Of a DNA stretch of 64,000 nt, positions 1-8,235 are shown piece after piece. The notes under the pieces were generated by a model. The model made no database searches. It saw nothing but the letters and a program-made list of their open reading frames with translations, and was not told the DNA's origin. A program made the position numbers and the translations under genes. Origin of the DNA: Anaerolineaceae bacterium. Lineage in GTDB: Bacteria > Chloroflexota > Anaerolineae > Aggregatilineales > Phototrophicaceae. Positions within the stretch are counted from its first letter, which is position 1; every line of letters begins with the position of its first letter. The DNA is taken from contig NZXX01000001.1 in the NCBI GenBank assembly GCA_002702065.1, positions 1,860,001 through 1,924,000 of the forward strand, read 5' to 3'.

Positions 1-252
1 CGCGAGAGCGCGTTTATTGACGCCAACTATATCGAGTTTGGTTCCAAGCTGGGATTCTACTCTGGTGGGGTTTTGACTCTGGTGGCCTTCGGTCAGCCAC
101 TGGAGGGCGAGCCGGTCATATCGGTTACTTTCTTTCGAAACATCCCACAGCGTATGTACAGCGAAATGCTGCGCGAAGACTCTATTGGTTTCTTTGCACA
201 CTGGCTCAACCTGACTGCTTGTACCCAATTAGCGGAAGCCTTAACGTCATGA
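1..252 (+). CDS. C-terminal end of an unknown protein (partial)
   Basis: An open frame enters at base 1 and runs 83 codons to a TGA at 250-252; its start lies outside the window. The visible part is soluble-looking, with beta-like stretches followed by an acidic-aromatic tail around HWLNLTACTQ. I do not recognise the family. The stop overlaps the next start as ATGA, so the two genes are probably co-transcribed and translationally coupled. Confidence 0.6.
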   Translation, partial: RESAFIDANYIEFGSKLGFYSGGVLTLVAFGQPLEGEPVISVTFFRNIPQRMYSEMLREDSIGFFAHWLNLTACTQLAEALTS

Positions 253-683
253 TCGAACTTATTCCGGCCATGATCAGTGTTTTCGGGCTGGCTTTTTTCT
301 GGTTCATCGGGGCTATTCCGGCAGGGATGGCGCTTAATCTATCGCCTGTGGTGGCAGCGGTGACAGCCTGGGCCGCTTATGCTGCTGGGGTATTGCTGAT
401 TGCGCTGGCCGGTGTCCCCTTGCGCGCTCGCATCATCAAGCGGTTTAACATTTCGCTGGAGCCTAACCCGGACAAGCTGCTGTGGAAGGTGTGGGATCGA
501 TACGCCATCGTTGGGTTGGCTCTCCTGGCACCCGTCACCGTCGGTTCGCAGATCGCGACATTGATCGGCCTGACAATGGGCGTACCCGTTCGCCGCCTGA
601 CCATCGCATTAATCGTCGGCGCTGCCGTCTGGTGTGCGGTGATCGCGCTGGTATCGGCCCTGGGGTTAACCGTCATCAGCTGA
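249..683 (+). CDS. Small integral membrane protein, Sm_multidrug_ex-like
   Basis: 144 residues and very hydrophobic. Membrane segments are predicted near residues 5-25, 33-55, 80-108 and 118-142, with a basic loop (RARIIKRF) around residue 60. The glycine- and threonine-rich third segment (LLAPVTVGSQIATLIGLTMG) and the size resemble the small multidrug export protein family (COG2426), whose real substrate is unclear. The ATG at 249 was chosen over an in-frame TTG at 219 because it gives an ATGA overlap with the upstream gene. Function in this organism cannot be inferred from context. Confidence 0.6.
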   Translation: MIELIPAMISVFGLAFFWFIGAIPAGMALNLSPVVAAVTAWAAYAAGVLLIALAGVPLRARIIKRFNISLEPNPDKLLWKVWDRYAIVGLALLAPVTVGSQIATLIGLTMGVPVRRLTIALIVGAAVWCAVIALVSALGLTVIS

Positions 684-827
684 GTGTGTATGGTTATGTC
701 ATTAAGAACGCCAATAATCGGTCAGGTGACCCACTAAGTGCTGCGCCAATCGGCGTACGATGGTTCTAACTGCCTGTCTCATGCTATTGCTATGGATGCG
801 TAATAAAATAGCTATACAGGAGGAAAC

Positions 828-1151
828 ATGACTTCAGAACTGCCGATTGAACTACATAACTCGACTGATGCCCGTGAAGACGAGCGGGCTTTATACATTA
901 TGGTCGAAGAGCAAATTCGAGACCTCGCGAAGGGGCACAGCGATATTACCGGCGCTGCTGTTAACCTGACCGAACCCTCCCAGGATACGGAAACCAATTA
1001 CATATTTGAGGCGACTGTGGTTCTTTATACCCGCCCCAATAACATTGCTGCCACCGAAAAGGGAAGTGATTTGCAGCAGACCCTGCAGGGTGCCCTTGAT
1101 GCCGCCCAGCGTCAGGTGCGCGAGAAGCGGGATCGGTTACGCAATTACTGA
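828..1151 (+). CDS. RaiA/HPF-like ribosome-associated stress protein
   Basis: 107 residues, preceded by a strong ribosome binding site (AGGAGG at 818-823). An N-terminal beta-alpha unit (residues 5-45), a beta-hairpin region containing FEATVVLYTR (about 60-75) and a C-terminal amphipathic helix ending REKRDRLRNY fit the single-domain sigma-54 modulation/S30EA fold. Short HPF-type members bind the 30S subunit in stationary phase; that role is a family-level inference. The basic C-terminal helix fits RNA contact. Identity is low by eye, so a related fold without hibernation activity remains possible. Confidence 0.5.
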   Translation: MTSELPIELHNSTDAREDERALYIMVEEQIRDLAKGHSDITGAAVNLTEPSQDTETNYIFEATVVLYTRPNNIAATEKGSDLQQTLQGALDAAQRQVREKRDRLRNY

Positions 1152-1219
1152 TAAACCTGCATATCGTAGCTGTATCAGCCAGGAAGTTTTGTTCGGGAAC
1201 TTTGGAAAGGCAGTATGGT

Positions 1220-1504
1220 ATGGAACGACGAACCCTGATGGCAACCTATTCGAGCTTGCCAAAAGCGCGCTATGTGGTTCAGGATCTTGTGCGGAACAAC
1301 TTTAAGAAGGACGAGATTGTGGTGGCGATTGATCACAATACAGGTGAGGCGCTGCTCTCGCTGACCACCTTCGCCGATTATCTGGACTATGCGCTGCACA
1401 TTGTTCAGCATCAGAAACCGGGTTGGGTTGACGCCACGGGTCAGTCTCCAACCATCGAATATCTGGACCCGGAGCGTTTTCAGAAGGTTTCGACACTCGA
1501 ATAA
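1220..1504 (+). CDS. Small conserved protein, possible general-stress (YflT/17M-like) domain
   Basis: 94 residues. The ATG at 1220 is preceded by GGAAAGG (1204-1210); an in-frame TTG at 1202 is less likely. After ten residues the pattern of a helix (ARYVVQDLVRNNF), KKDEIVVAIDH and a mainly helical remainder recalls the N-terminal half of general-stress 17M/YflT domains. No catalytic motif is visible. It lies between the HPF-like gene and the cupin in the same direction, and a stress-related role is only suggested by that neighbour. Confidence 0.5.
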   Translation: MERRTLMATYSSLPKARYVVQDLVRNNFKKDEIVVAIDHNTGEALLSLTTFADYLDYALHIVQHQKPGWVDATGQSPTIEYLDPERFQKVSTLE

Positions 1505-1506
1505 CT

Positions 1507-2034
1507 ATGTCTGATCAAGGTGCGACCAACCAGCTTGTGCAGCAGTTCCGCTTTGAGGATGATGGTCGGATTCCCAATAGTCCGACCTTACCACTTCTTG
1601 TTTATGCCGGTGTGGTGGATGTGGGTGATGATGGGGTGGCGGCCGTCCGGCGGCGGTTTAGCCAGGCAAACTGGCGCGGCATCTGGGTGAACGGAATCTA
1701 TGATTACCACCATTACCACAGCACGGCGCATGAGGTGTTGGGTATTGCTCGTGGCTCGGCAGATGTTCAGTTTGGCGGCGAGCGCGGGCCGATCCTTCGC
1801 GTGTATACCGGAGATGTAGTGGTGATCCCGGCGGGGGTGGGCCATTGCAATCGCGGTTCATCTGCTGATTTGCAGGTGGTGGGTGCCTATCCTGCCGGTC
1901 AGGACTGGGACTTGTGCACAGGTCAGCCTGACGAACGCCCACAGGTCCTTCGAAACATCGAACAGGTGCCGCTGCCATCGACCGACCCTGTTTATGGCGA
2001 GTACGGTCCCTTGCTCGATTTGTGGCAGGCCTAG
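1507..2034 (+). CDS. YjlB-type cupin protein
   Basis: 175-residue single-domain cupin. The first cupin motif lies at residues 66-76 (DYHHYHSTAHE, possible ligands H69, H71 and E76) and the second at about 103-113 (DVVVIPAGVGH, ligand H113), so a metal site looks complete. The spacing and the GxADVQFGG segment match the COG4297/YjlB group, which has no assigned reaction. It starts two bases after the preceding stop without an obvious Shine-Dalgarno, suggesting coupling with the upstream gene. Confidence 0.7.
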   Translation: MSDQGATNQLVQQFRFEDDGRIPNSPTLPLLVYAGVVDVGDDGVAAVRRRFSQANWRGIWVNGIYDYHHYHSTAHEVLGIARGSADVQFGGERGPILRVYTGDVVVIPAGVGHCNRGSSADLQVVGAYPAGQDWDLCTGQPDERPQVLRNIEQVPLPSTDPVYGEYGPLLDLWQA

Positions 2035-2084
2035 ACTTCAAAGCTTTGCAATTTCAGTTTTTCCTCGCTGATGTGCCATACCCT

Positions 2085-2106
2085 GCGCCTTTTGGCGCTG
2101 TTTTGA
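2085..2106 (+). terminator. Possible weak intrinsic terminator
   Basis: A 5-bp GC-only stem (GCGCC 2085-2089, GGCGC 2094-2098) with a TTTT loop is followed by TGTTTTGA. It lies 51 bases after the cupin stop and before the PLP enzyme. The stem is short, so this is a weak call. Confidence 0.35.
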
Positions 2107-2195
2107 TACAATAGGCTGTGTAATTTATTCGATGCCGTTGCAGGCTTGCGTTTTGCTCCTCGCGCTGTCTGGGCTTTTAAATACAGGAAAAACTT

Positions 2196-3284
2196 ATGAC
2201 CGAAGTTGGGCTTGCAAAGGAACAGCTCGATACGCCCGTGCTGTGGGTTGATCTCAATATACTGGAAAGGAATATTGCTTTATTAGTTGAGCATTTTCGG
2301 CGTGCAGGGGTGAACTGGCGCCCGCATGTCAAAGGGGTGAAGGTGCCCGAACTGGCCCATATGCTGGTGGATGCGGGGGCTATCGGCGTGACCTGTGCCA
2401 AACTCGGTGAAGCGGAAGTGATGGCAGCGGCGGGAATTACTGACATATTGGTCGCCAATCAGGTCGTGGGACCGCGCAAGATCGAGCGTTTGGTGCGGCT
2501 GGCTCGTACGGCGGACATCAAGGTGGCTGTGGATAACGCCGAGAACGTCAACGCGCTGAGCCAGGCTGCGACCGAGCAGCAGGTCGAAATCGGTGTTCTT
2601 GTTGACGTCGATACGGGCATGAATCGGACCGGCGTGCAGCCTGGGCCAGCGGTGGTTGAATTGGCGCGGCAGGTTCACGCGGCGAGCGGACTGCGCTTTC
2701 TGGGGTTGATGGCATGGGAAGGGCATACCCTTGTCCATAAAGAGACAGATGTTAAACATGGGGCAATTGTACGCGCGGTCGAACTGCTGACCAAAATGGC
2801 AGCGGATTGCGAGGCTGCCGGACTGCCGGTTACGATTGTGAGTGGTGGCGGTAGTGGGACCTATAAAGTGACGCCCTTCCTGCCAAACATGACTGAGATC
2901 CAAGCGGGTGGAGCCATTTTCAGTGATGTGGCCTATTCCGGATGGGGGGTGGAAACTACACCATGTCTGTTTGTCCGGTCCATCGTTACCAGTCGGCCCG
3001 CTCCCGATCGTATGGTGTTTGACGCTGGCTACAAAGCACTGCCTGCCTGGATCGCTCAACCGAAGCCCATTGGTATCGATCATATCGTTAAGTATTCGAC
3101 ATCAGCCGAACATGGCGTCATCACCCTGTCTGAACCAAACCTTCAGATTAAGGTTGGTGATGTGTTTGATTTTGTGGTGGGCTACACGGATTCGACCCTG
3201 TTTTTGCACAATCAGCTTTATGGTATCCGGAATGATGTTGTCGAAAATGTGTGGACCGTCAGCGCCCGGGGCATGTTGACGTAG
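2196..3284 (+). CDS. PLP-dependent D-threonine aldolase / D-serine dehydratase-like protein
   Basis: 362 residues. Alanine-racemase-type TIM barrel at about 10-250 with RPHVKGVK (residues 42-49, K46 the likely PLP lysine), a glycine-rich phosphate loop (SGGGSGTY, near 215), and a C-terminal beta domain. Family members cleave beta-hydroxy-D-amino acids or deaminate D-serine using PLP and a divalent metal. The C-terminal metal motif is normally His-x-Asp (aldolases) or His-x-Cys (D-serine dehydratase). Here the corresponding tripeptide reads Tyr-Thr-Asp (residues 330-332), so one metal ligand appears lost, although the conserved EHG upstream remains. The ATG at 2196 follows AGGAAA. It may form a transcription unit with the nucleotidyltransferase 9 bases downstream. 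Confidence 0.75.
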   Translation: MTEVGLAKEQLDTPVLWVDLNILERNIALLVEHFRRAGVNWRPHVKGVKVPELAHMLVDAGAIGVTCAKLGEAEVMAAAGITDILVANQVVGPRKIERLVRLARTADIKVAVDNAENVNALSQAATEQQVEIGVLVDVDTGMNRTGVQPGPAVVELARQVHAASGLRFLGLMAWEGHTLVHKETDVKHGAIVRAVELLTKMAADCEAAGLPVTIVSGGGSGTYKVTPFLPNMTEIQAGGAIFSDVAYSGWGVETTPCLFVRSIVTSRPAPDRMVFDAGYKALPAWIAQPKPIGIDHIVKYSTSAEHGVITLSEPNLQIKVGDVFDFVVGYTDSTLFLHNQLYGIRNDVVENVWTVSARGMLT

Positions 3285-3293
3285 CGGGGCGTC

Positions 3294-4085
3294 ATGGAAG
3301 AACCAACCGGGTATACAGCCTATCCTGAAATTAATGCTATGCTGGATGACCTGTCGGCGCGTTTGCAGGCGTTGCTAGGCGATCAACTGGTGGCATTGTA
3401 TTTGCATGGGTCATTGGCATACGGGGATTTTAACCCGAATACCAGCGATATCGACTTTCTGGCAGTAACGGCCAGCCCACTGTCTGCTGAGCAGGTAGAC
3501 GCTTTGCGAGTGATGCATCAGCAGCTTGCCGCGCCGGGTTACCGGTGGGTTGTGCGGCTGGAAGGCTCCTATATTCCGCAGGACCAGTTGCGATATTACA
3601 ATCCAGCCCTGACAACCCATCCTGCGCTGCGGATGGATGGCAGTTTCGACATGGACCATCATGGTCAGGATTGGATCATTCAGCGTTACCTCATTCGTGA
3701 GCGTGCAGTTCCGCTTTTTGGTATCCCGGCATCCGAACTAATCGACCCGGTTCTGCCCGACGCCCTGCGGCAAGCGGCGCAGGCGACGCTCTATGAATGG
3801 TGGCGGCCCCAGCTTACGGATTCATTTCGGCTGACAACCGGTGAGTATCAGGCTTACGGGGTACTCACCATGTGTCGCATCCTCTATACGTTGCAGATGG
3901 GGCATGTCGTTTCAAAACCTGTGGCCGCGCGCTGGGCGTTGAAAAATGTGGATCCCCGCTGGCATCCACTGATTGAGGCGGCATTGGATTGGCGCCCTGA
4001 TGGACCTGAACCCGGCTTTCAGGCGACGCTGGTGTTTATTCAGCATGTTGTTGATTTCAGCCAAACATCTTCGCCGCAAACATAA
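3294..4085 (+). CDS. Aminoglycoside adenylyltransferase-like nucleotidyltransferase
   Basis: 263 residues. The nucleotidyltransferase signature is intact: LYLHGSLAYGDFNPNTSDID at residues 35-54, with G39-S40 and the metal-binding D52 and D54. A helical C-terminal domain (about 150-255) of the DUF4111 type follows, as in AadA/ANT(3'')/ANT(9) enzymes that transfer AMP to streptomycin- or spectinomycin-like substrates. Whether it confers resistance or modifies another small molecule cannot be told from sequence. Nothing nearby suggests mobility, so it looks like an ordinary chromosomal member. Confidence 0.75.
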   Translation: MEEPTGYTAYPEINAMLDDLSARLQALLGDQLVALYLHGSLAYGDFNPNTSDIDFLAVTASPLSAEQVDALRVMHQQLAAPGYRWVVRLEGSYIPQDQLRYYNPALTTHPALRMDGSFDMDHHGQDWIIQRYLIRERAVPLFGIPASELIDPVLPDALRQAAQATLYEWWRPQLTDSFRLTTGEYQAYGVLTMCRILYTLQMGHVVSKPVAARWALKNVDPRWHPLIEAALDWRPDGPEPGFQATLVFIQHVVDFSQTSSPQT

Positions 4086-4138
4086 TCCGGCACCTATTCC
4101 CTATTTTCTCAAAATACGCAACTGTGCTGTACGTCATC

Positions 4139-4158
4139 GCAGACTTCAGGATGTCTGC
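4139..4158 (+). terminator. Stem-loop, possible weak terminator
   Basis: Perfect 6-bp stem (GCAGAC 4139-4144, GTCTGC 4153-4158) with an 8-base loop, 54 bases after the nucleotidyltransferase stop. Only a short T-rich stretch follows, so termination would be inefficient. It lies in the 320-bp gene-free stretch 4086-4405, which also holds the promoter at 4221-4247. Confidence 0.3.
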
Positions 4159-4220
4159 TCATCCACATTTTCTGTTGTTATGTTTAATAAATAGAATTTG
4201 AATTATTTAGTTTATAAAAT

Positions 4221-4247
4221 TTGACAAAATCGAATCCTCGCTATAGA
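4221..4247 (+). promoter_or_regulatory. Sigma70-like promoter for the arabinan operon
   Basis: TTGACA at 4221-4226, a 15-bp spacer and TATAGA at 4242-4247, in an AT-rich stretch (TTTATAAAATTTGACAAAAT). The -35 is a perfect consensus; the spacer is short. It would give a leader of about 150 nt ahead of the GH51 start at 4406. Confidence 0.45.
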
Positions 4248-4405
4248 GTCACTGGAAATCGTAAAAATTGCATTGGTTTCAGGCCATTCTATACCTCGCT
4301 GCACCTGTCATGCAGACGAAACCAGATTTGCTTATAATGTGTTTATTAAACAGCGCGTCTGAAAAATTGAACTTATCCGTTTCATTGCCAAAGAGATATT
4401 CAAGA

Positions 4406-5878
4406 ATGAATCACATTAAAATCGATCTGGACCGGCGTTTGGGCAACATTCACCCGCATATCTTCGGTGGATTTGCAGAACATCTGGGGCGCTGCTTTTA
4501 CGGTGGCATTTACGAACCCGGTTCGCCGCTAGCCGATGATGAAGGCTTTCGGACTGACGTACTGGATGCTTTGCGGCGTTTACGTATGCCGATTATTCGC
4601 TATCCCGGCGGAAATTTTGTTTCCGGTTATCGATGGCTGGATGGTGTGGGGCCGCTTGAAGAGCGCCAGACTCGGATCGACATGGCCTGGGATACGCTGG
4701 AGCCGAACCACTTCGGCACCAATGAATTCATTCAGTTCTGCCGGAAGGTCGAGACAGAACCATATTTTGTGGTGAACTGCGGCGATGGCGACATGCGCGA
4801 GGCCCATGACTGGGTTGAATACTGCAACGGTACGCAGGACACCGCTCTCGTCAAGCTGCGTAAACAGCACGGCTTTGAAGCCCCCCATGAGGTGAAATAC
4901 TGGGGCATTGGCAACGAAGTTGATGGCACGTGGCAGATTGGTTACAAGTCGCCTGCGGAATATGCGCGCGCGTATAAAGAGTTTGCCAAAGTGATGCGCT
5001 GGTCGGACCCGTCAATCAAACTGATCGCGTCGGTGACATCCAACTGGAGCGAACCCTTTGTCGAACGCACCCAACTGCTGCTCGAAGAAGCACCGGATCA
5101 TGTCGATTATGTCTCGATCCACTGGTATGTCGGCAACCGGGAGGATGACTTCGCCCGCTACATGACCGTCTCGGAGTTCTTCGATGAACGCATTGGGGTC
5201 TTCGAAGGGTTAATCAAGGCGATGCGGCTCCAGCAGAAAATCCAAAAACCCATTGCGATTGCTGTCGATGAATGGAATGTCTGGTACCGCGCGCGTGGGG
5301 CTACGGCTGAAGAACGGAATAATCTGGAAGAAATCTATAACTTGGAAGACGCCTTGGTCGTGGCGATGCACTTTAATGCGTTTATTCGCCACGCTCAGAT
5401 GGTCAAGATGGCCAACATCGCTCAGATCGTCAACGTCATCGCCCCCATCTTTACCAACCCTGACGGCCTTTTCTTGCAGACGATTTTCCATCCATTTGAA
5501 ATTTACAGCCGCACCTGCGGCAATGTGGCACTGGATGTGTTTTGGAAGGGCGATACGTTCTCCGGCGGCGATTATTCGGCATTACGGACGTTGGATGTGT
5601 CGGCAACGCTGGATGAGCAGAAGAAGTCTCTGTCGCTTTACGTGGTTAACCGCAGCCAGACTGATGCGCTTGAAACGACGATAGCCCTTGATTCGGGATA
5701 TTTCTCTGGGCCGGTGCAAGCCTATGTTGTCAACGGACCCGATATCAAATCCGAGAACTCGTTTGATAACCCTAACCAGGTAGGTGTAACCGACGCGGCC
5801 ATCACCGCAGAAAGGAGCCATCTGACCTATACCTTTGAGCCACATTCGGTAACGGCGCTTGTTTGCCCGCTCGAGTGA
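4406..5878 (+). CDS. GH51 alpha-L-arabinofuranosidase
   Basis: 490 residues. Typical GH51 layout: a TIM barrel up to about residue 380 and a C-terminal beta-sandwich. The acid/base Glu is E171 (WGIGNEVDG) and the nucleophile Glu is E289 (VDEWNVWY); RYPGGNFVSGY (65-75) is also characteristic. It removes terminal arabinofuranose from arabinan or arabino-oligosaccharides. There is no signal peptide, so it should act in the cytoplasm on imported oligosaccharides, consistent with the importer and the GH43 gene downstream. The frame is open upstream to 4268, but the ATG at 4406 begins the homologous region (MNHIKIDLD). Confidence 0.9.
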   Translation: MNHIKIDLDRRLGNIHPHIFGGFAEHLGRCFYGGIYEPGSPLADDEGFRTDVLDALRRLRMPIIRYPGGNFVSGYRWLDGVGPLEERQTRIDMAWDTLEPNHFGTNEFIQFCRKVETEPYFVVNCGDGDMREAHDWVEYCNGTQDTALVKLRKQHGFEAPHEVKYWGIGNEVDGTWQIGYKSPAEYARAYKEFAKVMRWSDPSIKLIASVTSNWSEPFVERTQLLLEEAPDHVDYVSIHWYVGNREDDFARYMTVSEFFDERIGVFEGLIKAMRLQQKIQKPIAIAVDEWNVWYRARGATAEERNNLEEIYNLEDALVVAMHFNAFIRHAQMVKMANIAQIVNVIAPIFTNPDGLFLQTIFHPFEIYSRTCGNVALDVFWKGDTFSGGDYSALRTLDVSATLDEQKKSLSLYVVNRSQTDALETTIALDSGYFSGPVQAYVVNGPDIKSENSFDNPNQVGVTDAAITAERSHLTYTFEPHSVTALVCPLE

Positions 5879-5905
5879 AATTATTTGTTAATTTTGGAGG
5901 ACCAA

Positions 5906-7222
5906 ATGAATAAACGTATTTCTCTTCTGCTGATCGTTTCGATACTGATCGCAGTGTTGGGTGTCGGCGTTGTCAGCGCCCAGGATGCCACCGATTTATC
6001 CTTATGGGTATTCGTGGACCGTCATGGCCTGTTTATGCAGAATCAGGCGGAGCGTTGGAACGAAGCTAATCCGGATCGCCCGATTAACCTTACTTACGAA
6101 CAAATCGAATACACCCAGATGCACGATAATCTGCTGGCATCGCTGCTGGTAGGTGTTGGTGCGCCTGATCTGGCTGATGTTGAGATTAAGAAATTTGCTA
6201 CCTTTACCAAGGGTGACATTCAGTTTATCCCGCTGGATGATGCTATTGACCCTTACCGGGGGGATATCATCGAATCGCGGTTAGCGCCCTACACAGCCAA
6301 CGGGCACAACTACGGTATCGACTATCACCTGGGTTCGTTTGTGATGTTTTACAACACGGCCATTCTCGAGGCCGCCGGTGTGGATGTCGACAGCATTGTG
6401 ACATGGGACGACTATATCGAAGCTGGTAAGAAAGTCACCCAGGACACTGATGGGGATGGCACGCCAGATGTCTATATGGCGAGCATTGAAACCGCAGATG
6501 TCTTCTCCGGCTACCCATTGATGCTGATGAAGGGTGGCGGTGTTTACAATGCGGATGGCGAAATCATCCTGGATAGCCCGGAAAATGTGGAAGCGCTGCA
6601 ATTCTTGCAGGACCTCGTTTACGAACACGGGATCGCCCGCGCTGTTTCCGGCGGCAACCACCACTCGCCGGATCACTACCTTGACCTGACCGAGGGGCGG
6701 ATTGCGTCACTGTGGATGCCGCAGTGGTACATGACTCGGTTCCCGGACAACATGAGCAGCGAACTGGCTGACGTCGAGGTTGTTCGCCCGATGCCGATCT
6801 TTGAAGAGGGCGGCTATACGACCACTATGGGTGGCGGTACCGGTACGGTCATTACCAACCAGATCGACGAATCCAAGGTCGAACTGGCCAAAGAGTTCCT
6901 CGCGTTTGCCAAGCTGACCTACGATGCGAATGTCGCGCTCTGGACAGACCTGGGCTTCGACCCGATGCGCGTGGATGTCTATGACGATGAAGCTCTGCTG
7001 ATCGCCATGGATGACTTCAGCGGCGAAGTACCCTTTACGTACATCAAGGCTGGGCTGGGCAATGTCGCGCCGGAATATACCGGGCCGTTCTATCCGGAAG
7101 TGGCAACCATCATGAACGCCACCGGATTCTATGATCTGATTGAAAATCAGAAACCACCGGAGGAAGTCCTTGCGGCAGCGATGGCTGAACTGCAAGCGAT
7201 GGGTGCCGACGTGGGTGGCTGA
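5906..7222 (+). CDS. ABC sugar-binding protein (family 1, CUT1 type), arabinan operon
   Basis: 438 residues with a Sec signal peptide (MNKRISLLLIVSILIAVLG, likely cleaved before Q26), followed by a periplasmic-binding fold. GGAGG at 5896-5900 supports the ATG at 5906. A DTDGDGTPD loop near residue 180 looks like a calcium-binding EF-hand-type turn. By position it should capture arabinose-containing oligosaccharides for the two permeases that follow. A stem-loop lies 20 nt after its stop codon. Confidence 0.85.
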   Translation: MNKRISLLLIVSILIAVLGVGVVSAQDATDLSLWVFVDRHGLFMQNQAERWNEANPDRPINLTYEQIEYTQMHDNLLASLLVGVGAPDLADVEIKKFATFTKGDIQFIPLDDAIDPYRGDIIESRLAPYTANGHNYGIDYHLGSFVMFYNTAILEAAGVDVDSIVTWDDYIEAGKKVTQDTDGDGTPDVYMASIETADVFSGYPLMLMKGGGVYNADGEIILDSPENVEALQFLQDLVYEHGIARAVSGGNHHSPDHYLDLTEGRIASLWMPQWYMTRFPDNMSSELADVEVVRPMPIFEEGGYTTTMGGGTGTVITNQIDESKVELAKEFLAFAKLTYDANVALWTDLGFDPMRVDVYDDEALLIAMDDFSGEVPFTYIKAGLGNVAPEYTGPFYPEVATIMNATGFYDLIENQKPPEEVLAAAMAELQAMGADVGG

Positions 7223-7241
7223 TCAACTCCGAATTTTGCAA

Positions 7242-7267
7242 GCGGACATCTTGAAAAAGGTGTCCGC
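7242..7267 (+). terminator. Stem-loop between binding-protein and permease genes
   Basis: A 9-bp stem with one G-U pair (GCGGACATC 7242-7250, GGTGTCCGC 7259-7267) and an 8-base A-rich loop, 20 nt after the binding-protein stop. It lacks a T-tract, so it is more likely a partial terminator or 3'-end stabiliser, as between malE and malF, than a full stop. Confidence 0.6.
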
Positions 7268-7330
7268 TGCCTTTCACCCCTTCATTCCAAAGCATCTCAT
7301 AAGAATTAATATATTTGAGGTAGCACAAAA

Positions 7331-8230
7331 TTGTTTAGCCCAATAAGCTCAATCATCCACAACAAGCGCGTTGTGCCCGTTGTCTTCCTCGCTCCATTCA
7401 TGATTGTCTTTCTGGTATTCAAAGTCTACCCGGTGATTCTGGCGGTCATCATGAGCTTTCAGAATTTCCAGGGTGTTCAGAGCCAGGAATGGGTGGGACT
7501 GGCAAATTACCAGAATGTGTTTCAACTGGTGAGGTTTAATCAGGCGGTGACCAATACAACGGTCTACACCGTTGGTACCCTGCTGATCCTCATCCCACTA
7601 CCGCTTGTCCTGGCTGTGCTGCTGGATTCCGGGCGGGTGGTGCAGAGCACATTATTCAGAACGTTGATTTTCTTGCCGGCGCTCACGTCACTGGTTGTGG
7701 CCGGAACCGTTTTTCGTTTGATTCTGGCTGAAGATGGCTTTCTTAATCTGTTCCTGTCCTCGACCTTGGGGATATCACATCCGCGATGGCTGGAAACTGC
7801 CGAGCTGGCCTTGCCTTCGCTCATTCTGGTGGCAACCTGGCGCTGGACGGGCATCAATATCCTGTACTTTAATTCGGGCCTGGTCAACATTCCGCGAGAG
7901 CTGTATGAAGCGGCGGCGATTGATGGTGCGACGCCCATTCAGATGTTCTGGCGTATTACGCTGCCGTTGCTTCGACCGACCACCTTATTTGTCGTGGTGC
8001 TCAGTATTATTGGCGGGTATCAGGTGTTTGTCGAACCGTTCATCCTGTATACGGGTGGGGGCGGCCCGGGTGATGGCGCGCTGACGATGGCTCTGCTTAT
8101 CTACCGCACAGCATTCACATCGTTTAACTTCGGTACCGCCGCGGCTATGGGCGTGATTCTCGCGACCATTATTTTCGTCTTTTCGCTGATCCAGTTTCGG
8201 TTCTTTGGCGTATTTCGGAGCGAGGGTTAA
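7331..8230 (+). CDS. CUT1 sugar ABC permease (MalF-type), arabinan operon
   Basis: 299 residues, six predicted membrane helices. The EAA loop that docks the ATPase is EAAAIDGATPIQMFWRITLP in the second half. The start is a TTG at 7331 with TGAGGT nine bases upstream; no better ATG covers the first membrane helix. It pairs with the permease starting six bases after its stop. No ATPase gene is nearby. Confidence 0.85.
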   Translation: MFSPISSIIHNKRVVPVVFLAPFMIVFLVFKVYPVILAVIMSFQNFQGVQSQEWVGLANYQNVFQLVRFNQAVTNTTVYTVGTLLILIPLPLVLAVLLDSGRVVQSTLFRTLIFLPALTSLVVAGTVFRLILAEDGFLNLFLSSTLGISHPRWLETAELALPSLILVATWRWTGINILYFNSGLVNIPRELYEAAAIDGATPIQMFWRITLPLLRPTTLFVVVLSIIGGYQVFVEPFILYTGGGGPGDGALTMALLIYRTAFTSFNFGTAAAMGVILATIIFVFSLIQFRFFGVFRSEG

Positions 8231-8235
8231 GGGTC

